Assembly (NCBI RefSeq): GCF_006438925.1
Contig: NZ_RCZA01000009.1
Span: 268,118-332,117, forward strand
Direction: 5' to 3'
From: Pseudomonas mandelii
GTDB taxonomy: Bacteria; Pseudomonadota; Gammaproteobacteria; Pseudomonadales; Pseudomonadaceae
Length of the DNA stretch: 64,000 nucleotides
Below, one piece after another: positions 51,782 to 61,141 of this stretch. The stretch's first letter is position 1; every line of letters starts with the position of its first letter. The notes under the pieces were generated by a model, which saw nothing but the letters and a program-made list of their open reading frames with translations, did no database searches and was not told where the DNA came from. The position numbers and the translations under genes are program-made.

Positions 51782-53338
51782 TTACAGGCCCGGCAGGCGC
51801 TGGCGAATCTGTGCAACGACTGTGTCGAGGGTTCCGCTTTCATTGGTCTGAACGCGTTTGCTGCAGAGAATCTCTGCTGGCGTCAGAGCCTCTCGAGTGG
51901 CTTGTTGGGCTTCGATAACCACCAGGGTGGCGTCGGACGGGTCCTTTTTGTCTGCCTGACGCAGGGCCAGCCAGCTCTCGATCACTGCTTGCGGCGCATT
52001 GCAATCGAGGATCAGGAATGGCGCGCCGGTGGCTTCGGCAATTTTCGCTGCGCCGTCACGCTGGTCGCGTTTGAGGTACGTCGCATCGATCACCACGGGG
52101 AAGCCAGCACGCAGGATCACGGCGGCAATTTCATGCAGGCGGGTGTAAGTGGCGGCGCTGGCGTCGGCGCTATAGATGCCGGCCTGAGGGTCGTTTGGCA
52201 CGGTTTGTTCGCCGAACAGACGTTTGCGCTCTACATCGGAACGCAGGCGAATGGCGCCCAACGCTTCCACCAGACGCATGGCCACGTGGCTCTTGCCGAC
52301 GGCAGAAACACCGTGGGTGATGGCCATGAAGCGCGAAGGAATGGTGCTGTAGCTTTCCGCCAGGTTGGCGTAGTTGCGGTACTGGCGCAGGGTGGTGGCT
52401 CGCTGCACCGGGTCGGCCTCGGCTGGCATGCTGAACAGGCTGACCTTGGCGCGAACCAGTGCGCGGTAGGCTTTATAGAAGTTCAGCAACTCAAGACCCT
52501 GGTAATCGCCGGTCAATTCCAGGTATTGGCTGATGAAGCGGCGCGCCAGACTCTTCAGGCCACGGTCTTCCAGGTCCATCGCCAGGAAACCGGTGTCGGC
52601 GTAAACGTCAGTGAAGCGGAACGGTTCGTTGAACTCGATGCAGTCGAAGATCACGACCTTGCCGTCGATTACGGTGGCGTTGCCCAAGTGGATGTCACCG
52701 TGGCATTCGCGGATGAAACCTTCGGCCTTGCGCTGGGCGAACAGTGGCTTGAGGCGTTCGAAGCTGCTTTCAGCCCAGGCTTGCAGCGCATCCAGTTGCA
52801 GCAGATCGGCCTTGTCGCTGAGGAATGGGCGGATCTGTTCGAAGTTCTGGCGTACCGGTGCCATCACGCTATCCGGAGTGCCGGCTTCGTGTTCGGCAGG
52901 CACTTTCGGTGCGTTGAGGTGGAATTGGGCTATCTGCGCGGCCATCTCGTCGATGTGCGCAGTGGTCAGTTCGCCGTTGGCTTGCAGCGTGCTGAGTAAC
53001 CCGCTCTGTGGGAATTGACGCATTTTCAGCGCGTAATCGATGACCGGGCCTTCGCCGCCCAGTTGTGGGGCTTCGGCGCTGCCGGTGATGGGCAATACTT
53101 CGAGGTACAAATCGTTGGTCAGGCGCTGGTTAAGACGCAGCTCTTCCCCGCAAAAATGCTTGCGAGCGTTGAGGTTGGTGAAATCCAGGAAGCCGAAATT
53201 CACGGGCTTCTTCACTTTATACGCAAAGGGGCCAGTGAGGATTACCCAGGAAATATGGGTTTCGATGACCTGGAACCCGTCTACGGGATGCGGGTAGAGG
53301 GCCGGGTTTTGCAGGGCAGCGATCAGGGACTGGCTCAC
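51782..53338 (-). CDS. Aminoglycoside-phosphotransferase-like kinase fused to a P-loop ATPase
   Basis: The 518-residue protein starts with GTG at 53338 after AAGGA. The N-terminal half (about 1-320) is a kinase-like fold with ECHGDIHLGNATVIDGKVVIFDCIEFN near 215-240, the catalytic HGDxHxxN and D motifs of the APH/choline kinase type. The C-terminal half (about 330-518) is an AAA/zeta-toxin-like nucleotide kinase with Walker A HGVSAVGKSH and VIDATYLKRDQRD. Such fusions occur widely as bifunctional proteins of unknown substrate. It is divergent from mrcB. Confidence 0.85.
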   Translation of the reverse strand: MSQSLIAALQNPALYPHPVDGFQVIETHISWVILTGPFAYKVKKPVNFGFLDFTNLNARKHFCGEELRLNQRLTNDLYLEVLPITGSAEAPQLGGEGPVIDYALKMRQFPQSGLLSTLQANGELTTAHIDEMAAQIAQFHLNAPKVPAEHEAGTPDSVMAPVRQNFEQIRPFLSDKADLLQLDALQAWAESSFERLKPLFAQRKAEGFIRECHGDIHLGNATVIDGKVVIFDCIEFNEPFRFTDVYADTGFLAMDLEDRGLKSLARRFISQYLELTGDYQGLELLNFYKAYRALVRAKVSLFSMPAEADPVQRATTLRQYRNYANLAESYSTIPSRFMAITHGVSAVGKSHVAMRLVEALGAIRLRSDVERKRLFGEQTVPNDPQAGIYSADASAATYTRLHEIAAVILRAGFPVVIDATYLKRDQRDGAAKIAEATGAPFLILDCNAPQAVIESWLALRQADKKDPSDATLVVIEAQQATREALTPAEILCSKRVQTNESGTLDTVVAQIRQRLPGL

Positions 53339-53456
53339 AGGCGATCCTTCAGAGTCTGGGGAAAATTCACGGCCGTCATTATGGCCGCAAGTCCGTCTGA
53401 CGCAAACCTCGGAGGGCTCCTGTTGAGTATGAATAAAGTGCGTATAATCCGCCGCC

Positions 53457-55781
53457 ATGACTCGTACTCGATCCCCCCGCACCCCAAAAAAACCACCTTC
53501 CAAGGGCCTGCGCCCCTGGCTGGGCTGGGCCCTTAAACTCAGTCTGGTCGGCCTGGTGGTGCTCGCCGGATTCGCGGTTTACCTCGACGCGATCGTCCAG
53601 GAGAAGTTCTCCGGCAAGCGCTGGACCATTCCGGCCAAGGTGTACGCGCGCCCGCTGGAGCTGTTTACCGGCCAAAAGTTGAGCAAGGAGGACTTCCTCA
53701 CCGAGCTCGATGCCTTGGGCTACCGACGCGAAGCCGTGAGCAACGGCCCCGGCGCGGCCGCAGTGAGCGGCAATACCGTCGACTTGAATACCCGTGGTTT
53801 CCAGTTCTATGAAGGCCTGGAGAAACCTCAGCCCGTGCGTGTGCGCTTCTCCGGCGACTACGTGGCCGAACTTTCGGCGACCAACGGTTCGAAGCTTTCT
53901 GTGGTGCGCCTTGAGCCGCTGCTGATCGGCGGGATTTACCCGAAGAATCTCGAAGATCGCATTCTGATCAAAATCGATCAGGTCCCCCCCTATCTGCTGG
54001 AAACCCTGGTTGCGGTGGAAGACCGGGATTTCTATAGCCACTGGGGCGTGTCGCCCAAGTCGATTGCCCGTGCCGTCTACGTCAATACCTCTGGCGGCAA
54101 GATGACCCAGGGCGGCAGTACGCTGACACAACAGTTGGTCAAGAATTTCTACCTGACCAGCGAACGCAGCCTGACCCGTAAACTCACCGAAGCCATGATG
54201 GCGATGTTGCTTGAGCTGCATTACGACAAGCGAGAGATTCTTGAGGCTTACCTCAATGAAGTGTTCGTCGGTCAGGATGGCCAGCGCGCAGTGCATGGCT
54301 TCGGCTTGGCAAGCCAGTTTTTCTTCGGGCAACCGTTGTCCGAGCTGAAACTGCATCAAGTCGCGATGCTGGTGGGCATGGTCAAGGGGCCGTCCTATTA
54401 CAACCCGCGTCGCAACCCTGAACGAGCGCTTGAGCGGCGCAATCTGGTGCTCGATGTACTTGAGCAACAAGGCGTTGCCACCGCCGAGCAAGTCGCTGCC
54501 GCGAAGAACATGCCACTGGGCGTGACGACTCGCGGCAAGCTGGCGGACAGCTCGTTCCCTGGCTTCCTCGATCTGGTCAAGCGTCAGCTGCGCGAAGACT
54601 ATCGCGACGAAGACTTGACCGAAGAAGGTCTGCGGATCTTCACCAGTTTCGACCCGATCCTGCAAATGAAAGCCGAAGCGTCGGTCAACGACACCTTCAA
54701 GAGACTCTCCGGACGCAAGGGTTCCGATGAGGTTGAAGCGGCCATGGTCGTGACCAACCCGGAAACCGGTGAAGTCCAGGCCATGATCGGCAGTCGTCAG
54801 GCGAGTTTTGCCGGCTTCAACCGTGCGCTGGACGCTGTACGACCGATCGGGTCCTTGATCAAGCCGGCGGTTTATCTGACAGCCCTTGAGAAGCCGAGCC
54901 AGTACACCTTGACCAGTTGGCTGTCGGACGATTCCTTCTCGGTCAAAGGCGCGGACGGTCAAGTCTGGAAGCCGCAGAACTACGATCGCCGTTCCCATGG
55001 CACCGTGTTCCTGTATCAGGGCCTGGCGCATTCCTACAACCTGTCGACCGCGCGTCTCGGGTTGGCAGTGGGCGTGCCGAATGTCCTCAAGACCCTGGCG
55101 CGTCTCGGTGTGAGTCGCGAATTCCCGGCGTTCCCGTCGATGTTGTTGGGCGCTGGCGGTCTGACCCCGATCGAAGTGGCGACGATGTACCAGACCCTGG
55201 CCAACGGTGGTTTCAATACGCCGATGCGCGGGATCCGTAGCGTATTGACCGCTGAAGGCGAACCGCTCAAGCGTTATCCGTTCCAGATTCAGCAGCGTTT
55301 CGATCCGGCCTCCATTTACCTGATCCAGAGCGCCATGCAGCGGGTCATGCGGGAAGGTACCGGCAGTTCGGTTTACAACGTGTTGCCGAAAACCCTGACC
55401 CTGGCCGGCAAGACCGGCACCAGTAACGATTCGCGGGACAGCTGGTTTGCCGGTTTCAGTCAGGACCTGCTGGCAGTGGTCTGGCTGGGTCGCGATGACA
55501 ACGGCAAGACTCCGTTCACCGGCGCCACCGGTGCGCTGCAGGTCTGGACCAGTTTCATGCGCAAGGCCGATCCGTTGCCGCTGGATATGCCGCAGCCAGA
55601 CAACATTGTTCAGGCCTGGGTCGATTCGCGTACCGGACAAGGCTCTGATGCCAACTGCCCAGGTGCCGTGCAGATGCCGTATATTCGCGGCAGCGAACCG
55701 CCTCCCGGTGCCGCTTGCGGTGGCGAAAGCCCTGTTTCCGGCGAAACGGTGATGGATTGGGTCAAGGGCTGGATGAATTAA
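53457..55781 (+). CDS. mrcB: Penicillin-binding protein 1B
   Basis: This is a bifunctional cell-wall synthase. The 774 residues have a short cytoplasmic tail, one membrane segment (about 21-42), a UB2H-like domain (about 70-150), a glycosyltransferase (about 160-340, VEDRDFYSHWGVSPKSIARA and QGGSTLTQQLVKNFYL) and a transpeptidase (about 420-740) with SxxK in IGSLIKP near 463, SxN in SYN near 526 and KTGTSND near 654. It is followed by its lipoprotein partner, as at the P. aeruginosa locus. Confidence 0.97.
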   Translation: MTRTRSPRTPKKPPSKGLRPWLGWALKLSLVGLVVLAGFAVYLDAIVQEKFSGKRWTIPAKVYARPLELFTGQKLSKEDFLTELDALGYRREAVSNGPGAAAVSGNTVDLNTRGFQFYEGLEKPQPVRVRFSGDYVAELSATNGSKLSVVRLEPLLIGGIYPKNLEDRILIKIDQVPPYLLETLVAVEDRDFYSHWGVSPKSIARAVYVNTSGGKMTQGGSTLTQQLVKNFYLTSERSLTRKLTEAMMAMLLELHYDKREILEAYLNEVFVGQDGQRAVHGFGLASQFFFGQPLSELKLHQVAMLVGMVKGPSYYNPRRNPERALERRNLVLDVLEQQGVATAEQVAAAKNMPLGVTTRGKLADSSFPGFLDLVKRQLREDYRDEDLTEEGLRIFTSFDPILQMKAEASVNDTFKRLSGRKGSDEVEAAMVVTNPETGEVQAMIGSRQASFAGFNRALDAVRPIGSLIKPAVYLTALEKPSQYTLTSWLSDDSFSVKGADGQVWKPQNYDRRSHGTVFLYQGLAHSYNLSTARLGLAVGVPNVLKTLARLGVSREFPAFPSMLLGAGGLTPIEVATMYQTLANGGFNTPMRGIRSVLTAEGEPLKRYPFQIQQRFDPASIYLIQSAMQRVMREGTGSSVYNVLPKTLTLAGKTGTSNDSRDSWFAGFSQDLLAVVWLGRDDNGKTPFTGATGALQVWTSFMRKADPLPLDMPQPDNIVQAWVDSRTGQGSDANCPGAVQMPYIRGSEPPPGAACGGESPVSGETVMDWVKGWMN

Positions 55782-55797
55782 GCAAAGAGGGTTTCAA

Positions 55798-56532
55798 GTG
55801 AACAAGTGGTTGATTCCAGCGGTTACCGCCGTGGCTTTGCTCAGCGGTTGCTCCTCCGTACAACGCGGGTCGATTCCGGTTGTGGATTCCGGTAGCGCCG
55901 TTTCGAACAGTGAACGGGTTTCGGCGAATGGCGGTTTCCGTCAGACGACGACTAAACGTCCTGCGCAAGCCCAGACACAGGCAATTCCACAAGGTGATAC
56001 CGGCGTTGTCGTGATGGTGCCAGGTGGCGGGGCAGTAACGTCGGCACCGATCAGCACTGCGCCGATCACGCCAGGCCCGATTACCCCGGGGCCGATCGAT
56101 ACCGCGCCGGTCCAGTCGGCACCGGTCAATCAGGGCAGCTACAGCATGCCGTCGACGCCGAGCGGGATTCCTTCGGCGAGCTCCGGTGGCTTGTCTGCCG
56201 ACGAGCAATTGGACGGTCCGGTTCTGGCCTTGCTGACTACCGCTCAGCAGCAACAGGCGAGCGGTGATCTCAACGGTGCTTCCTCCAGCCTCGAGCGCGC
56301 CCAGCGTGTTGCGCCGCGTGAGCCGCAAGTGCTTTATCGTCTGGCTCAGGTGCGTATGGCTCAAGGCGATGCGCCACAAGCAGAACAGTTTGCTCGTCGT
56401 GGCCTGACCTTCGCCAACGGTCGTCCGGCACTTCAGGCCAGCCTGTGGGGATTGATCGCTCAGGCGCGTGAGAAACAGGGTGATTCTGCTGGCGCAGCAT
56501 TGGCCCGTCAGAAGGCCAAGGTATCGCTGTGA
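55798..56532 (+). CDS. lpoP: TPR lipoprotein, LpoP-type activator of PBP1b
   Basis: The 244-residue protein starts with GTG at 55798. A lipobox LLSGCSS places the acylated Cys near 19. A Pro/Thr/Ile-rich linker with repeated PITPGPI words (about 85-120) leads to a C-terminal TPR domain (about 140-235). In P. aeruginosa the lipoprotein encoded after mrcB activates PBP1b (LpoP). Position, 16 nt after mrcB, and architecture both fit. Confidence 0.85.
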   Translation: MNKWLIPAVTAVALLSGCSSVQRGSIPVVDSGSAVSNSERVSANGGFRQTTTKRPAQAQTQAIPQGDTGVVVMVPGGGAVTSAPISTAPITPGPITPGPIDTAPVQSAPVNQGSYSMPSTPSGIPSASSGGLSADEQLDGPVLALLTTAQQQQASGDLNGASSSLERAQRVAPREPQVLYRLAQVRMAQGDAPQAEQFARRGLTFANGRPALQASLWGLIAQAREKQGDSAGAALARQKAKVSL

Positions 56533-56867
56533 TGGATGCGCGCTTTCCGAAGATTGCCGAACAGTTGCTATTGATCGAGCGCGAGCTGCGGGTTCAGGGT
56601 TGGTGGGACGAGGTCTCGCCCTCCGCCGAAGCGCTTTCCAGTGTCGAACCATTCTCGGTCGATACGCTGGATTTCGAGCAGTGGCTGCAATGGATCTTCC
56701 TTCCGCGGATGAAGGTGATCCTCGAGCAGGATCTGCCCTTGCCAAACGCTTCGGGAATTCAGGAGATGGCCGAAATGGTCTTCGCCGCCCGTAATGTTCA
56801 GGGCAAGGACCGGCAGTTGCAGGTGCTGCTCAAAGAGTTTGATCTACTGATCACCGCCTCTCGCTGA
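56532..56867 (+). CDS. YqcC family protein
   Basis: The 111-residue protein starts at the ATG at 56532, overlapping the lpoP stop (TGATG). It is a helical YqcC/DUF446 protein with FEQWLQWIFLPRMKVILEQDLPLP near 48-71 and a soluble profile. The function is unknown; translation is coupled to the lipoprotein. Confidence 0.88.
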   Translation: MDARFPKIAEQLLLIERELRVQGWWDEVSPSAEALSSVEPFSVDTLDFEQWLQWIFLPRMKVILEQDLPLPNASGIQEMAEMVFAARNVQGKDRQLQVLLKEFDLLITASR

Positions 56868-56890
56868 GTTCGATCCGTTGCACGAGCTGT

Positions 56891-57313
56891 CTACTGGCAG
56901 TTATCCGCAATCTGTTTCTGTGCTTCGCTAATGCGCTCCTGCCGCTGCTGGTCGGTCAGGCGGCGCATCTCGCCTTCGACATCCTCCCGTATTCGCGGAT
57001 TGTTCTGCAGTTGAGCCAGGTTCGTCCGCGCCTGTTCGCAGAATGCCTTTAGCTGGGCTTGCTGTTCGCTGACCTGCTTTTTCACTTTTTTGTCGATGGC
57101 CTGTTGATCGCCAATGGCACCGCTGGGTGGCGGTGGGGACTGGTTGCTGGCGGGCGAGGAGGGCGTGACCACGGTGGTGGCTTCCCGGCCTTGGGGCGGC
57201 TGGGCGTCGAAGTGGGTAACGCCCTGGGCGTCGACCCATTTGTAGATCTGAGCGGCCATGCACGGAGGGCTGATGCCAATCAGCAGGCTGACGGTCAGGA
57301 AAAACGTTCGCAT
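56891..57313 (-). CDS. DUF4124 domain-containing secreted protein
   Basis: The 140-residue protein has a signal peptide (about 20 residues, ending CMA-AQ) and a DUF4124 domain at the start of the mature chain (QIYKWVDAQGVTHFDAQPPQG), then a Pro/Ser-rich linker and a charged helical tail. The start is the ATG at 57313. DUF4124 proteins are periplasmic with unknown role. Convergent with the YqcC gene. Confidence 0.88.
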   Translation of the reverse strand: MRTFFLTVSLLIGISPPCMAAQIYKWVDAQGVTHFDAQPPQGREATTVVTPSSPASNQSPPPPSGAIGDQQAIDKKVKKQVSEQQAQLKAFCEQARTNLAQLQNNPRIREDVEGEMRRLTDQQRQERISEAQKQIADNCQ

Positions 57314-57713
57314 GCCATTTCCTTGTATTGGGTTGCGCAATTGAAGCTAACACAGTTGCTGTTTAGCGGTTTTTTCTTGCTTTCTCATGTGCTTAGTTCA
57401 ATAAAGCACATAGACGACTTGACTTGGAGAGGACGAAACAGAAGAATCCAAAGTCCGCTGTAGAGGGACTGCCAGAAGCAGGCCCGCTCAGCAGATCATG
57501 AGGCGCACATCCGCGCCGACCTGTTACACCCGCAACGCGTTACCTCGCGCTGGGTGGGAAAAGCCCGCAACACTTGGGACGATCCCAATACTTGCTCAGT
57601 CAGTGCTGACGTAGTCGGCGACCACCGTCGCTCATGCTCTGCTGAGAAGTAAACCTATTAAGACCCGTCCCCTTTTATGTGGGCGGTATTCTGGCGTTTT
57701 AGAGGTGAACAAC
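57314..57713 (+). other. 400-nt region with the long leader before ilvI
   Basis: The gap holds no recognised gene. A possible 38-codon ORF (57520-57636, MRRTSAPTCYTRNALPRAG) lacks the clustered Ile/Val/Leu codons of an ilv attenuator. A hairpin with CCGTCCCC/TGTGGGCGG lies at about 57665-57690 shortly before ilvI. The region may carry leader-level control; no known riboswitch is recognised. Confidence 0.5.
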
Positions 57714-59438
57714 GTGGAGCTTTTATCTGGCGGTGAGATGCTCGTCCGCTTTTTGCGTGACGAAGGCGTCAAATATATCTACGGGTACCCGGGTGGTGCT
57801 CTTCTTCATGTTTACGATGCCCTGTTCAAAGAACCGGAAGTGACCCACATCCTGGTTCGTCACGAACAGGCTGCGACCCATATGGCTGACGGCTATGCCC
57901 GTGCTACCGGTAAAGCCGGTGTGGTACTGGTGACCTCCGGCCCGGGCGCAACCAACGCCATTACCGGTATTGCCACGGCCTACATGGACTCCATTCCGAT
58001 GGTGGTCATTTCCGGCCAGGTGCCTAGCACCATGGTGGGAACCGATGCGTTCCAGGAAACCGACATGATCGGTATCTCCCGGCCGATCGTGAAGCACAGC
58101 TTCATGATCAAGCACGCGTCGGAAATCCCGGAAGTCATGAAGAAAGCGTTCTACCTCGCGCAATCCGGTCGTCCTGGTCCGGTCGTTGTCGATATCCCGA
58201 AAGACATGACCAACCCGGCCGAGAAGTTCGAATACATCTTCCCGAAAAAAGCCAAGCTGCGTTCCTACAGTCCGGCTGTTCGCGGTCACTCCGGGCAAAT
58301 CCGCAAGGCGGCAGAAATGCTCCTGGCGGCCAAGCGTCCTGTGATGTATGCAGGCGGCGGTGTGATTCTCGGTGGTGGCTCCGCGCCGCTGACCGAGCTG
58401 GCGAAGATGCTCAACCTGCCAGTGACCAATACCCTGATGGGTCTGGGTGCCTACCCTGGCACCGACCGTCAGTTCATCGGCATGCTCGGCATGCACGGCA
58501 GCTACACCGCTAACCTGGCGATGCACCATGCCGACGTGATCCTTGCAGTCGGCGCTCGTTTCGATGACCGCGTGATCAACGGCCCGGCGAAGTTCTGCCC
58601 AAATGCCAAGATCATTCACATCGACATCGACCCGGCTTCGATCTCCAAGACCATCAAGGCCGACGTGCCTATTGTCGGTCCGGTCGAGAGTGTCCTGACC
58701 GAGATGGTCGCGATCCTCAAGGAAATCGGCGAGACCCCGAACAAGGAGTCCGTTGCCAGCTGGTGGAAGCAAGTTGATGAGTGGCGCGGTGATCGCGGCC
58801 TGTTCCCTTATGACAAGGGCGACGGCAGCGTCATCAAGCCGCAGACCGTGATCGAAACCCTGTGCGAAGTGACCAAGGGCGACGCCTTTGTAGCCTCCGA
58901 CGTGGGCCAGCATCAAATGTTCGCGGCGCAGTACTACACGTTCAACAAGCCGAACCGCTGGATCAACTCCGGCGGCCTGGGCACCATGGGCTTCGGTTTT
59001 CCGGCGGCCATGGGCATCAAGCTGAGCTTCCCGGATGACGACGTCGTCTGCGTGACGGGCGAGGGCAGTATCCAGATGAACATTCAGGAACTGTCCACCT
59101 GTCTGCAATATGGCTTGCCGGTGAAAATCGTCATCCTGAACAACGGTGTTCTGGGTATGGTTCGCCAGTGGCAAGACATGAGCTATGGTAGCCGGCACTC
59201 GCATTCCTACATGGAGTCGCTGCCTGACTTCGTCAAGTTGGCGGAAGCCTATGGTCACGTCGGCGTGCGCATCACCGAATCGAAAGATTTGAAGACGAAG
59301 ATGGAAGAGGCGTTCGCCATGAAGGATCGTCTGGTGATCATCGATGTTTCGGTCGACACCAGCGAGCACGTCTACCCGATGCAGATCAAAGACGGCTCCA
59401 TGCGCGATATGTGGCTGAGCAAGACGGAGCGTACTTAA
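57714..59438 (+). CDS. ilvI: Acetolactate synthase, large subunit
   Basis: This TPP enzyme makes acetolactate or acetohydroxybutyrate, the first step of Val, Leu and Ile synthesis. The 574 residues start at GTG 57714 after AGAGGTG; a GTG 9 nt upstream is also in frame. The catalytic glutamate lies in VRHEQAATHMADGYAR near 47-62, and the TPP motif is GEGSIQMNIQELST near 445. It is followed by ilvH after 2 nt and by ilvC. Confidence 0.97.
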   Translation: MELLSGGEMLVRFLRDEGVKYIYGYPGGALLHVYDALFKEPEVTHILVRHEQAATHMADGYARATGKAGVVLVTSGPGATNAITGIATAYMDSIPMVVISGQVPSTMVGTDAFQETDMIGISRPIVKHSFMIKHASEIPEVMKKAFYLAQSGRPGPVVVDIPKDMTNPAEKFEYIFPKKAKLRSYSPAVRGHSGQIRKAAEMLLAAKRPVMYAGGGVILGGGSAPLTELAKMLNLPVTNTLMGLGAYPGTDRQFIGMLGMHGSYTANLAMHHADVILAVGARFDDRVINGPAKFCPNAKIIHIDIDPASISKTIKADVPIVGPVESVLTEMVAILKEIGETPNKESVASWWKQVDEWRGDRGLFPYDKGDGSVIKPQTVIETLCEVTKGDAFVASDVGQHQMFAAQYYTFNKPNRWINSGGLGTMGFGFPAAMGIKLSFPDDDVVCVTGEGSIQMNIQELSTCLQYGLPVKIVILNNGVLGMVRQWQDMSYGSRHSHSYMESLPDFVKLAEAYGHVGVRITESKDLKTKMEEAFAMKDRLVIIDVSVDTSEHVYPMQIKDGSMRDMWLSKTERT

Positions 59439-59440
59439 TC

Positions 59441-59932
59441 ATGCGGCATATTATTTCCTTGCTTCTGGAAAACGAACCGGGTGCTCTGTCTCGTGTAGTC
59501 GGCCTGTTCTCGCAGCGCAACTACAACATCGAAAGCCTGACCGTGGCACCTACCGAAGACCCGACCCTGTCGCGTCTGACGCTGACCACGGTTGGTCACG
59601 ATGAAGTTATCGAGCAGATCACCAAAAACCTGAACAAGTTGATCGAAGTGGTCAAACTGGTCGACCTGTCGGAGAGTGCTCACATCGAGCGCGAACTGAT
59701 GCTGGTCAAGGTCAAGGCTACCGGTGCCCAGCGCGCCGAGATCAAACGCACTACCGATATTTATCGTGGGCAGATCGTTGACGTCAGCGCTAGCGTGTAT
59801 ACCGTTCAATTGACCGGTACCAGCGATAAGCTCGACAGCTTCATTCAGTCCATTGGCACCGCCTCGATTCTGGAGACCGTCCGCAGCGGCGTAACCGGTA
59901 TTGCCCGCGGCGACAAAGTACTCAGCATCTAA
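59441..59932 (+). CDS. ilvH: Acetolactate synthase, small (regulatory) subunit
   Basis: The 163-residue subunit activates the large subunit and confers valine feedback inhibition. It has an N-terminal ACT domain (about 3-75, HIISLLLENEPGALSRVVGLF and NIESLTVAPTED) and a C-terminal ALS domain. The start is the ATG at 59441, 2 nt after ilvI. Confidence 0.97.
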   Translation: MRHIISLLLENEPGALSRVVGLFSQRNYNIESLTVAPTEDPTLSRLTLTTVGHDEVIEQITKNLNKLIEVVKLVDLSESAHIERELMLVKVKATGAQRAEIKRTTDIYRGQIVDVSASVYTVQLTGTSDKLDSFIQSIGTASILETVRSGVTGIARGDKVLSI

Positions 59933-59980
59933 ACCAAATTAGCGAATGGCCTGAACGGCCTGGATATATAGGGGAATTTC

Positions 59981-60997
59981 ATGAAAGTTTATTACGAAAA
60001 AGACTGCGACCTGTCGATCATCCAGGGCAAGAAAGTTGCCATCATCGGTTACGGTTCCCAGGGCCACGCTCAAGCGTGCAACCTGAAAGACTCCGGCGTT
60101 GACGTTACTGTTGGTCTGCGTAAAGGTTCGGCGACTGTTGCCAAAGCCGAAGCTCACGGCCTGAAAGTGACCGACGTTGCTTCCGCTGTTGCGGCTGCCG
60201 ACCTGGTCATGATCCTGACCCCGGACGAGTTCCAGTCCGCTCTGTACAAGAACGAAATCGAGCCGAACATCAAGAAAGGCGCCACCCTGGCCTTCTCCCA
60301 CGGCTTCGCGATCCACTACAACCAGGTTGTTCCGCGCGCTGACCTCGACGTGATCATGATCGCGCCGAAAGCTCCGGGCCACACCGTGCGTTCCGAGTTC
60401 GTCAAAGGCGGCGGTATCCCTGACCTGATCGCTATCTATCAGGATGCTTCCGGCAACGCCAAAAACGTTGCACTGTCCTACGCCGCTGGCGTTGGTGGCG
60501 GTCGTACCGGCATCATCGAAACCACCTTCAAGGACGAGACTGAAACCGACCTGTTCGGCGAACAAGCCGTTCTGTGCGGCGGTACCGTTGAACTGGTTAA
60601 AGCCGGTTTCGAAACCCTGGTTGAAGCTGGCTACGCGCCGGAAATGGCCTACTTCGAATGCCTGCACGAGCTGAAGCTGATCGTTGACCTCATGTACGAA
60701 GGCGGTATCGCCAACATGAACTACTCGATCTCCAACAACGCTGAATACGGCGAGTACGTGACGGGTCCGGAAGTGATCAACGCCGAATCCCGTCAGGCCA
60801 TGCGCAACGCCCTGAAACGTATTCAGGACGGCGAATACGCCAAGATGTTCATCAGCGAAGGCGCAACCGGCTATCCTTCGATGACCGCCAAGCGTCGTAA
60901 CAACGCCGCTCACGGTATCGAAATCATCGGCGAGCAATTGCGCTCCATGATGCCGTGGATCGGTGCCAACAAGATCGTCGACAAAGCTAAAAACTAA
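59981..60997 (+). CDS. ilvC: Ketol-acid reductoisomerase (NADP+)
   Basis: This enzyme isomerises and reduces acetolactate, the second step of branched-chain amino-acid synthesis. The 338 residues are the short class I form: NADPH-binding VAIIGYGSQGHAQA near 18-31, and metal/catalytic residues in ETDLFGEQAVLCGG near 187-200 and ECLHELKLIVDLMYEGG. It lies 48 nt after ilvH with its own ribosome site AGGGGA, and is followed by a terminator. Confidence 0.98.
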   Translation: MKVYYEKDCDLSIIQGKKVAIIGYGSQGHAQACNLKDSGVDVTVGLRKGSATVAKAEAHGLKVTDVASAVAAADLVMILTPDEFQSALYKNEIEPNIKKGATLAFSHGFAIHYNQVVPRADLDVIMIAPKAPGHTVRSEFVKGGGIPDLIAIYQDASGNAKNVALSYAAGVGGGRTGIIETTFKDETETDLFGEQAVLCGGTVELVKAGFETLVEAGYAPEMAYFECLHELKLIVDLMYEGGIANMNYSISNNAEYGEYVTGPEVINAESRQAMRNALKRIQDGEYAKMFISEGATGYPSMTAKRRNNAAHGIEIIGEQLRSMMPWIGANKIVDKAKN

Positions 60998-61012
60998 GTC
61001 GCGCACTTGTAC

Positions 61013-61040
61013 AAAAAACGCGGCCTAGGCCGCGTTTTTT
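61013..61040 (+). terminator. Terminator of ilvIHC
   Basis: AACGCGGCC-TAGGCCGCGTT is a nearly perfect palindrome followed by six T, 16 nt after the ilvC stop. It can work on both strands. Confidence 0.9.
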
Positions 61041-61141
61041 CGTTTGGGTGGCTGGTTCTGGTATAAAGCTGCATCGTTTGCGGCCGAACCGTCGTCCCAG
61101 ACACCTGTCCAAACTTTCCACCCCGTTGCAAGGTAATGTCC

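Noticed and set aside
53379..55640. 753-residue minus-strand ORF
   Set aside because: It is the antisense frame of mrcB, whose motifs and length are complete. The antisense composition (many His, Gln, Arg) is typical of a GC-rich shadow frame.
57520..57636. Leader peptide MRRTSAPTCYTRNALPRAG for ilv attenuation
   Set aside because: It lacks a run of Ile, Val or Leu codons and no terminator/antiterminator pair follows it, so attenuation is not supported.
57723..59369. 548-residue minus-strand ORF
   Set aside because: It is antisense to ilvI, with no domain, no start signal and shadow-frame composition.
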